Shown here in pieces: positions 53,097-59,655 of a DNA stretch of 64,000 nucleotides. The notes under the pieces are model-generated. The model searched no databases. It worked only from the letters and a program-made list of their open reading frames with translations, and had not been told where the DNA came from. The stretch spans positions 2,144,911 to 2,208,910 of the forward strand of contig CP015028.1 of the NCBI GenBank assembly GCA_011455275.1, read 5' to 3'. This DNA is from Pasteurellaceae bacterium Orientalotternb1 (GTDB lineage: Bacteria; Pseudomonadota; Gammaproteobacteria; Enterobacterales; Pasteurellaceae). How positions within the stretch are numbered: the first letter of the stretch is position 1; the number at the start of each line of letters is the position of its first letter. Position numbers and translations under genes: made by a program.

Positions 53097-55894
53097 TGGG
53101 TAGACGTAAAAAGCCAGCACCCGTCACGGTCGGTTATCGTTATTACTGGGATATTCATAGCGGGCTTGGACGTGGACCGGTTGATGAAGTGGTTGAATTA
53201 CGTGTCGATGATAAAACGGCCTATATGACAACGTCGAATGAAATCACACAATCTCGGGCAATTTATATTGATAAGCCCAACTTATTCGGTGGTGAAGGCA
53301 CGGGTGGCGAAGGTGGTGTGCAAGGGCGAATGGAAATCCTGATGGGTGAGCAAGACCAAATGCCATCGCAAATGTTGGTCAATTTGCTTAAAGGCAAATA
53401 TAACCCTGCGTTGCATCAAATCTTCAATAAAATTAACAAACGCAAACGTGACCAAGCCCGTGCCGAGCAAGAGGCATTTTTTCACAACCCCGAAGTGCCT
53501 ACGGCGACAGTCACCAATAGTGACTTAATCCCCGCTTTTCGAGGGATTGTCTCCACAGTGTATAGTGGCTTAATCAGTTGCTACAGTGCGTATCCTAAAA
53601 AGCACAGCTACCGTGTGCGTCGTACCCATAAAGGTTGGCAAGGTGGTGTGTGGTACCCCGAAAAATGCCGTATTGTGTTGCAAAATACCGCACTAAACAT
53701 AACGGGACTTACGCCAGAACAAGAGCAACAAGCCCGAACCATCCACGCAATGAACCCTGCTCATATCTTAGTGCAATGTGCGACCGATTCAAGCTGGGGT
53801 GGCAAAAAAGCATGGTCAGACTTGGATTTGGATAGCTACGAGCGTGCGGCGGATAGACTATACGACGAGGGATTTGGGCTGTGTATTCGCTATAACCGCC
53901 AAAGCTCAATTAAAGACTTTATTCAACTGGTGCTAGACCATATCGGTGCCGTGCAATATGACGACCTACAGACGGGCAAACTGGCAATAAAACTACTGCG
54001 TAATGATTATTCGCCTGACAGTTTGCATACGTTCACAGCAGATAACGGTATTTTAGACGTACAGGATGATGATATTGGTGCCAGTGATGCAAACCCAAAC
54101 CAAGTGATTGTGACTTATCTTGACCCTGTTGCAAATAAAGAAGGACAAGCTAAAGCTGATAATCTTGCGGCAATCCGTATGCACGGCGTCATTAGTAAAA
54201 AAGTGGATTATAAAGGTGTGCCGACTTTTGATTTAGCGGCAAGACTTGCTCAACGTGAATTGGAAATGAGTGCCAGTGGATTAATGCGGCTAAAAGTCAT
54301 CTTCGATATGCGGGGAAGCCAAATAAAGCCAGGCGATGTATATAAATTACGTTTACCTGAGCGAGAGATTGAAGATGTGATTTTTCGGGTTGGTGGCATT
54401 CGTAATGGCAGTCAAGAAGGTACGTTTGAAGTGACCATGATTCAAGATATTTTTGGTTTGTCTTCTGCGAACTACTCAACGAAACCTAGTGAATCGTTGC
54501 ATATTGCTCCCGATTACTCCGCTAAACCGATTGATGTGGCGAAAAGCCGTTTGTTTGAGTTACCTTATCATCTTTACCCTATTTTATTAAGCGAAGCAGA
54601 TTTAGCCTATCTCAAGCCAACAGACTGCCGTATTGGGTCACTCGCCGTCTCACCAAGCCAATTAACATTGCACTATGATTTACTGGTCAGTGCGGGGGGT
54701 AATTATGTTGATAATGCAGACGCCCCTTTCACGTCTTCGGTGATTTTGCAAGAAGATTTAGGCAAATATGACACCCAACTCAAATTTGCAGTAGATGGTG
54801 ATTATTCAGGGCTTGCTGATGCTCACGCTCTCTTATTGGGTGATGAAATTGTCAAAATTGAATCGGTTAATTTCACCAATCACACCATCACAATTGGGCG
54901 GGGTTGTGCCGATACTTTGCCACAAGTACATAATGAGGGTGAACGAGCTTGGTGCTACTTGTTAGGTTTTGGTGCAGATGAAACCCCGTATTTACCCAAT
55001 GAAACACTCAAAGCCAAATTGATTAGTCATACTGCTCAAGACGTTTTAAATGAAACGACGGCCCCAGAATTGACTCTCACCACGATACAGCGTTGGTCTC
55101 GTCCTTATCCACCAGCTAATTTTAGGGTGGATGGTGTTCTCACTGACCGCATACTTGATGCGAGTGCCTTTACGTTAAGCTGGGCGTATCGTGACCGTGT
55201 GATTCAAGCAGACAGCTTGATTCCACATCATCAAGCCAGTACGGTTTTAGGTGAAAACGTGGAGTATGAAATTCAGTTGCTCGATGGGCAACAAGTGGTA
55301 AGAACCATCACCACCAAAGCGGAATCGTTTAAATATCCTGATGAAGCCAAAGTCGATGGTGAGCAATTTAATGCGGTAACCTTGTATGCCAAAGAAGGCA
55401 AACTAAAAAGCTGGCAGGGTTATCATCTGACCGTAAGCGGAGCAATGGTTGCACTCAATGGTTGGGATTATCGCCAAGCCTTTGAGATGGGGGATAGCTA
55501 TCTGAATCGTTATGACGACAGTGATATGCCAGATGGCAAATACATTATGTTACGCAGTGCAATGACCCCAAGTACCGAGATGTATCGCCGCTGGATGCTG
55601 ACGCCAGGGCAATACCAGCGGTTTAATCTGGCCTATAAAGTGGGAACATACAGCCAACGTAATGGATTATGTGAAATTACCGTACAGCATCTTGTCGGTG
55701 ATGTTGTGGTAAAAGAATTTAAGTCAGGCCCATTCGGCAACTATCCGAAGAGCGAATGGCATAATCAAATGGTTGATGGTGCAATCGCAAATAATGTGAC
55801 TGAAATCCGTTTCAAAATCAGTATTCCAAGTTCAGTGACTAATAACGCCATTGCGTTTAAAGAGATTATTTTACGTGTAGGTAAAAATGAGTGA
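53096..55894 (+). CDS. Central tail-tip / host-specificity protein
   Basis: The 932-residue protein matches the J-like tip attachment proteins: YYWDIHSGLGRGPVDEVVEL near the start, the hub-like domain (LDHIGAVQYDDLQTGKLAIKLL, LAARLAQRELEMSASGLMRL) in the middle and a beta-rich C-terminal third that probably contacts the receptor or carries a fibre. No tail-fibre invertase or separate fibre gene follows, so host range is probably fixed by this protein. Confidence 0.88.
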   Translation: MGRRKKPAPVTVGYRYYWDIHSGLGRGPVDEVVELRVDDKTAYMTTSNEITQSRAIYIDKPNLFGGEGTGGEGGVQGRMEILMGEQDQMPSQMLVNLLKGKYNPALHQIFNKINKRKRDQARAEQEAFFHNPEVPTATVTNSDLIPAFRGIVSTVYSGLISCYSAYPKKHSYRVRRTHKGWQGGVWYPEKCRIVLQNTALNITGLTPEQEQQARTIHAMNPAHILVQCATDSSWGGKKAWSDLDLDSYERAADRLYDEGFGLCIRYNRQSSIKDFIQLVLDHIGAVQYDDLQTGKLAIKLLRNDYSPDSLHTFTADNGILDVQDDDIGASDANPNQVIVTYLDPVANKEGQAKADNLAAIRMHGVISKKVDYKGVPTFDLAARLAQRELEMSASGLMRLKVIFDMRGSQIKPGDVYKLRLPEREIEDVIFRVGGIRNGSQEGTFEVTMIQDIFGLSSANYSTKPSESLHIAPDYSAKPIDVAKSRLFELPYHLYPILLSEADLAYLKPTDCRIGSLAVSPSQLTLHYDLLVSAGGNYVDNADAPFTSSVILQEDLGKYDTQLKFAVDGDYSGLADAHALLLGDEIVKIESVNFTNHTITIGRGCADTLPQVHNEGERAWCYLLGFGADETPYLPNETLKAKLISHTAQDVLNETTAPELTLTTIQRWSRPYPPANFRVDGVLTDRILDASAFTLSWAYRDRVIQADSLIPHHQASTVLGENVEYEIQLLDGQQVVRTITTKAESFKYPDEAKVDGEQFNAVTLYAKEGKLKSWQGYHLTVSGAMVALNGWDYRQAFEMGDSYLNRYDDSDMPDGKYIMLRSAMTPSTEMYRRWMLTPGQYQRFNLAYKVGTYSQRNGLCEITVQHLVGDVVVKEFKSGPFGNYPKSEWHNQMVDGAIANNVTEIRFKISIPSSVTNNAIAFKEIILRVGKNE

Positions 55895-56174
55895 GGTGAA
55901 AATGAAGAACAAACTTACCCTTGAAGACATTCAATCCGTGATTGTTAAAGCAGAGTATCATCGCTTAACAGACAAACTGACCACCTGCGTGCTGACACTA
56001 CAAAACGGTTATACCGTAACTGGTGAAAGTGCTTGTATTGATGCGACTAACTATGTGCAGGAAATCGGTGAAAAAATTGCGTATGAGAATGCGACGAATA
56101 AAGTCTGGCAACTTGAAGGCTATTTGCTACAACAAAAAATTTTTGAGACACGCCAAGGGGGAACAATGATTTAA
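55887..56174 (+). CDS. N4 gp49/Sf6 gene 66-family protein
   Basis: 95 residues; LTLEDIQSVIVKAEYHRL, CVLTLQNGYTVTGESACID and NYVQEIGEKIAYENATNKVWQLEGYLL are the family's conserved blocks. Function unknown; common in phage right arms. A second start at 55902 is possible. Its last ~15 codons are duplicated at 57400. Confidence 0.85.
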   Translation: MSEVKMKNKLTLEDIQSVIVKAEYHRLTDKLTTCVLTLQNGYTVTGESACIDATNYVQEIGEKIAYENATNKVWQLEGYLLQQKIFETRQGGTMI

Positions 56175-56425
56175 AAGAATATAGCGACAAGGGCGTGCGG
56201 CAACACTAACCCTTGTCGGCTCAACGCAATCAGGCTGCATTGAACGGCTGCTATACCCCGTAAGCACACGAGGCGGTTGCAGATTAGCATAAATTTCACT
56301 TGTGGGAAGTTTCAATGCAACAAAAACAGTTCAGATGCCGATGTTGTAACAAATTATTGGCGAAAGGTTCAGCAACGCATTTACAAATCAAGTGCGTACG
56401 CTGTAAAACAATCAATCAATTTTAA
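56126..56425 (+). repeat. Com-cassette duplication, copy 1
   Basis: About 300 bp, from the 3' end of the gp49-like gene through com, is repeated at 57400-57698 with scattered substitutions and one 1-bp length difference. It contains a hairpin CGACAAGGG/CCCTTGTCG (56185-56193 with 56210-56218). Confidence 0.9.
56315..56425 (+). CDS. com: Com-like zinc-finger translational regulator, copy 1
   Basis: 36 residues with two CxxC pairs (FRCRCCNKLL and IKCVRCKTIN), the zinc-finger plan of Mu Com. Mu Com binds mom mRNA and exposes the mom ribosome site. Here com precedes a cytosine methyltransferase instead of mom. A GGGAAG site lies before the ATG. Confidence 0.88.
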   Translation: MQQKQFRCRCCNKLLAKGSATHLQIKCVRCKTINQF

Positions 56426-56454
56426 GAGTGTCCGAGTACCTTGAGTGCCAGAAC

Positions 56455-56476
56455 GCCATAGCGGAGACGTTATGGC
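56455..56476 (+). promoter_or_regulatory. Hairpin over the methyltransferase 1 start codon
   Basis: GCCATA (56455-56460) pairs with TATGGC (56471-56476), which includes the ATG at 56472, and the loop holds GGAG. This could be the target of Com-mediated translational activation. Confidence 0.45.
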
Positions 56477-57227
56477 TAAACAAAAAATCATCGTGTGGGC
56501 GTTATTCGACAGTGGTAACGGATGCTACACACAAGCAGCAAAGTCTTTTTCAGCTATCAAGGTCTATCCTATCGGACTTGATATTGAGCGAAAAAACCGT
56601 CACTTCATTCCATTAAACCTTGCGGATTACAGCAAACTGTTCGGCAAAAGTCACCTGTTTGCCACATTAGACAGACTGCCAAAACCTGATGTTATTCTTG
56701 CCAGTCCGCCTTGTGAAAGTTTTAGTGTTGCCAGTGCAATGTGGGGTGGTAATGCTTGCTGGAAACAAGAGCAGAAAAGTGGTTCTCGGTTTGTTATCCG
56801 CAATGCTCAAGATTACGAACCACCGCAAGTGCCACGTAAACACTTTCGTTATGAAAAATCGTTTTTTAATCGTATCAATGGTGAGCTGTGTATCTACAAC
56901 ACCATCGAAATCATCAAACGTTACCAACCCAAGGTCTATGTAATTGAAAATCCCTACTCAAGCCGAATTTGGGACTACATCAAAGACGTGCTAGGGTTTG
57001 AGCTACCTTTTGACAACCCAACGTATTACGGCAATTACCACTACCCAGTCAAAAAGCCAACTAAGTTCAAAAGTAATATTCCCTTAAATTTGAAGTATCA
57101 AAATTACTATGCGGGGGTAAGACTCAATCATATCCTGAAAAGCTACAATGCCAGATCGAATATTCCGTTGGATTTGGTGGCAGATATTTATCGGGAGGTT
57201 CTGAAAAATCTGAAAGAAAGAGAATAA
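56472..57227 (+). CDS. DNA cytosine methyltransferase-like protein
   Basis: The 251-residue protein shows ALFDSGNGCYTQAA (SAM-binding motif I-like), DVILASPPCESFS (motif IV with the catalytic Pro-Cys) and YVIENPYSSRIW (motif VI ENP, in place of ENV). The target-recognition region is short. ATG at 56472 is chosen over 56445 because GGAG precedes it and the product begins at the conserved core. It would protect phage DNA against host restriction, taking the place of Mu Mom. Confidence 0.85.
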   Translation: MAKQKIIVWALFDSGNGCYTQAAKSFSAIKVYPIGLDIERKNRHFIPLNLADYSKLFGKSHLFATLDRLPKPDVILASPPCESFSVASAMWGGNACWKQEQKSGSRFVIRNAQDYEPPQVPRKHFRYEKSFFNRINGELCIYNTIEIIKRYQPKVYVIENPYSSRIWDYIKDVLGFELPFDNPTYYGNYHYPVKKPTKFKSNIPLNLKYQNYYAGVRLNHILKSYNARSNIPLDLVADIYREVLKNLKERE

Positions 57228-57399
57228 TATTTTAGAAAGGAATAAAGCGAGAAAATGTAATGCCGTTTCAAATAGAGAAACAATAAATTCTAGGTTAAGT
57301 TTAATCCCCCTTTAAACTTGCTTTAAAGAAACTTTTCAACCACTAAAACTAAGAAAATTTTATGAAACGGAAAATTCGCAGTTTTGGTGGCTCGCTACA
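57228..57399. other. Junction between the two modification cassettes
   Basis: No gene. Bases 57237-57285 resemble 58656-58703 near the true right end (AAAGCGAGAAAATGTAAT, then GTTTCAAATAKAGAAAC). The following ~110 bp match nothing else here. It looks like the scar of joining two phage right arms. Confidence 0.7.
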
Positions 57400-57698
57400 G
57401 CTACAACAAAAAATTTTTGAGACACGCCAAGGGGAACAATGACTTAAAAGAATATAGCGACAAGGGCGTGCGGGGACACTAACCCTTGTCAGCTCAACGC
57501 AATCAGGCTGCATTGAACGGCTGCTATACCCCGTAAGCACACGAGGCGGTTGCAGATTAGCATAAATTTCACTTGTGGGAAGTTTCAATGCAACAAAAAC
57601 AGTTCAGATGCCGATGTTGTAACAAATTATTGGCGAAAGGTTCAGCAACACACTTACAAATTAAGTGTGTACGCTGCAAAACAATCAATCAATTTTAA
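57400..57698 (+). repeat. Com-cassette duplication, copy 2
   Basis: Second copy of 56126-56425, starting with a 3' fragment of the gp49-like gene (LQQKIFETRQG) and ending with com. Confidence 0.9.
57588..57698 (+). CDS. com: Com-like zinc-finger translational regulator, copy 2
   Basis: Encodes the same 36 residues as copy 1, although several codons differ (for example ACA CAC versus ACG CAT, ATT versus ATC, TGT/TGC exchanges). All differences seen are silent, which suggests the protein is under selection. Confidence 0.87.
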   Translation: MQQKQFRCRCCNKLLAKGSATHLQIKCVRCKTINQF

Positions 57699-57718
57699 TG
57701 TTTGCGAGTACCAGAGCA

Positions 57719-57741
57719 CCTTGAGTGTCCGAGTTCCAAGG
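57719..57741 (+). promoter_or_regulatory. Possible hairpin over ribosome site of methyltransferase 2
   Basis: CCTTG (57719-57723) can pair with CAAGG (57737-57741), which is part of the CCAAGGAG ribosome site 10 bp before ATG at 57752. A short stem, so only suggestive. Confidence 0.35.
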
Positions 57742-57751
57742 AGTAACAAAT

Positions 57752-58657
57752 ATGGCACGCAAACTATTCAAACAAGCACCGCTCCCTTTTGTTGGGCAGA
57801 AGCGAATGTTTCTAAAACAGTTTACACAAATTCTCAATCAACATATCACTGGTGGTGGAGAAGGTTGGACCATTGTTGATGTCTTCGGAGGAAGCGGCCT
57901 ACTTGCCTATACAGCCAAACAAATTAAACCCAATGCACAGGTAATATACAATGATTTTGATAACTATACAGAGCGGTTACAACATATCCCTGACATAAAT
58001 CGATTGCGTCAGCAACTGTGGAAGCGATTCATTTGATGACAAGTAAAACATATCCCTGACATAAATCGATTGCGTCAGCAACTAGCTGTTGTACTATCTG
58101 ATAGCCCCAAAGGGAAACGACTAACCAAGTCAAAGAAATTACAAGTTATCGAAACTATTCAAGCCTTTAATGGATATAAAGATCCCCATATCTTATGCTC
58201 TTGGCTCTTATTCAGCGGTCAACAAATTCGTACCTTGGAGGAGCTTTATACAAAAGACTTGTGGAACTGTATCCGCCAAACTGATTATCCAAGTGCGAAC
58301 AGCTATCTTGACGGGTTGAAAATAACACATGAATCGTTTCACAAGCTACTTCCTCAGTTTTCAGGTAAGAAGAAGGTTCTGCTCATTCTTGATCCACCAT
58401 ATCTATGCACAAGACAAGATAGCTACAAGCAGGCAACCTACTTTGACTTGATTGATTTCTTACGTCTAATCAATCTAACCAAACCACCTTATATCTTTTT
58501 TAGCTCTGCTAAGTCCGAATTTATTCGATTCATTGAATATATGATTGAAGATAGAAAAGATAACTGGCAAGCATTTGATGGGGCGAACAGAATCACCGTA
58601 AATGCATCTGCAAGTTATAGTGGAAAGTATGAGGATAATTTAGTTTATAAATTTTAG
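57752..58657 (+). pseudogene. D12-class adenine-N6 DNA methyltransferase, disrupted
   Basis: The two halves (57752-58036 and 58070-58657) are in the same frame. N-terminal PFVGQKRMFLKQF and VDVFGGSGLLAYTA (motif I), then ILDPPYLCT (motif IV DPPY) identify a Dam/DpnII-like enzyme. A 66-bp insertion (repeat unit of 37 bp plus 29 bp) introduces TGA TGA at 58034-58039. Without it a 279-residue protein would result. Start at 57752 follows CCAAGGAG. Confidence 0.85.
57981..58083. repeat. 37-bp direct repeat interrupting methyltransferase 2
   Basis: A 37-bp sequence starting AACATATCCCTGACATAAAT occurs at 57981-58017 and again at 58047-58083, 66 bp apart. Recombination between copies would delete exactly 66 bp (22 codons including both stops) and restore the gene. 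Confidence 0.92.
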
Positions 58658-58714
58658 GAAAGGGAAAGCGAGAAAATGTAATACTGTTTCAAATATAGAA
58701 ACAAAAAGCCAATA

Positions 58715-58758
58715 CATTTATCTCGCTTTTTTACGTGCGGTTATCTCGTGCGGCTTTA
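58715..58758 (-). repeat. Prophage right terminal inverted repeat
   Basis: Read inward on the - strand: TAAAGCC..., ATAAC at offset 15-19, AGATAAATG at 36-44 (58715-58723 as CATTTATCT). Matches the left end in position and sequence. Confidence 0.85.
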
Positions 58759-58764
58759 TTCGGC
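58759..58764. repeat. Target-site duplication, right copy (TTCGGC)
   Basis: Identical to 17742-17747, immediately outside the phage end. Confidence 0.9.
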
Positions 58765-58928
58765 GGCATGAGTCTCGCCCGTTTGAAATTTCCTTGAGCG
58801 TCCAACACAATAACAATATGAGCGGTTTGTAATGTATGCCCAATGGGAGTTAATGGATTATTTTCATCTGCCACATTTTCACTGACGATAGCATCGTAGG
58901 TTCGATACAGTTTTTGCATCCAGCTCAT
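58759..58928 (-). pseudogene. cas8c: cas8c, 5' part, split by prophage
   Basis: The first 56 codons of cas8c, beginning MSWMQKLYRTYDAIVSE, with HIVIVLDAQGNFKRARLMPP before the break. Translation would run 8 codons into phage DNA and stop at 58731-58733. The ATG overlaps the cas5 stop (ATGA), the native operon arrangement. Confidence 0.95.
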
Positions 58929-59647
58929 AGCCCTATCTCCTCTGCTTCTTTTTCAGCTGCTTTGAGATTCTGATGACGTCTAAATGGTTTTTCAGGTTTC
59001 ATCTTCTGACGAATAATGCGGGTTTTAAGCTGTTCTGATTGGACGCTTGGGAAAGTAACAATGCCATTTTGCATATTAGCAAGCCAGAATCGGCTAGATA
59101 ATTCATGTTTACCCGTTTCTTCAGGGTAACCAAAACTATGGAACATTAACCCGAAATCAAGATTAGGTATGTCATCATAAACGCTTTTCCCACTACCAAA
59201 TGAGCAAGGCTCTACATAGCCTTGACAATCTCTGGTACCTAAGAAAATATCTTGTCTGCCACCACGTTCTAACATTCTTTGCATAATTGCAGCATGTTTG
59301 GCTTCTACACGATCATCAACCAGTTCTTCCCAATTTTCATTCCATTCAAAATGAGCTTCTACTTGATATTCTACATCCTGCAGGAAAGTATAAATCGCAA
59401 GGGTATTACCGCCATTCCAGTTCAACGGTTTAACCGATTTACTTTGTGTTTGGATCGGTTTCATCACCCGAATTCGGTCGATATGCCAAATCAATGTCGG
59501 TTTCCAGTAAATACTTTTTACGATCCCTTTTAATGCTTCGTAGGTGGGTATTTGATAACTGAATTTTTCTCCCCCAATCTTAGTAATAGGATCGGTGAAC
59601 AACGCTTGTTTTCCCCAAACTCGGAAACTAATTCGATTATTCTTCAT
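58925..59647 (-). CDS. cas5: Cas5c (Cas5d) crRNA-processing endoribonuclease
   Basis: In type I-C, Cas5c replaces Cas6: it cuts pre-crRNA at the repeat stem and holds the 5' handle. The 240-residue protein has the N-terminal RAMP fold (ISFRVWGKQALFTDPITKIGG), IPTYEALKGIVKSIYWKP, the Lys-His pair of the active site (RVEAKHAAIMQRMLERGG) and FLGTRDCQGYVEPC. Intact, so crRNA could still be processed if the array is transcribed. Confidence 0.95.
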   Translation of the reverse strand: MKNNRISFRVWGKQALFTDPITKIGGEKFSYQIPTYEALKGIVKSIYWKPTLIWHIDRIRVMKPIQTQSKSVKPLNWNGGNTLAIYTFLQDVEYQVEAHFEWNENWEELVDDRVEAKHAAIMQRMLERGGRQDIFLGTRDCQGYVEPCSFGSGKSVYDDIPNLDFGLMFHSFGYPEETGKHELSSRFWLANMQNGIVTFPSVQSEQLKTRIIRQKMKPEKPFRRHQNLKAAEKEAEEIGL

Positions 59648-59655
59648 ACATCTCC

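Larger units (their letters stand above)
17748..58758. mobile_element. Mu-like (B3-type) transposable prophage, 41.0 kb
   Basis: The element has a MuA-type DDE transposase, a MuB-type ATPase, Mor, a full head and tail set, a com-linked DNA-modification right end, inverted-repeat termini and a 6-bp target duplication inside cas8c. Early genes run left on the - strand and late genes run right, the layout of B3-like rather than Mu-like genomes. All structural genes look open; the only damaged gene I see is the right-most methyltransferase. It may therefore be inducible. Confidence 0.95.

Noticed and set aside
56127-57588. Leftward frames at 56127-56315 and 57349-57588 that resemble each other
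   Set aside because: They lie on the opposite strand of the duplicated com block; the similarity comes from the DNA duplication, and there is no ribosome site or known family.
57752-58657. Two independent genes in place of one disrupted adenine methyltransferase
   Set aside because: Both parts are in one frame and carry complementary motifs (FGGSG in the first, DPPY in the second); the 66-bp repeat explains the break.
17738-58736. Prophage junction at the shared CGT (17738-17740 and 58734-58736), where the cas8c 5' frame first meets a stop
   Set aside because: Only 3 bp are shared and no phage end motif begins there. The TTCGGC pair at 17742/58759 gives matching inverted repeats and restores a cas8c frame.
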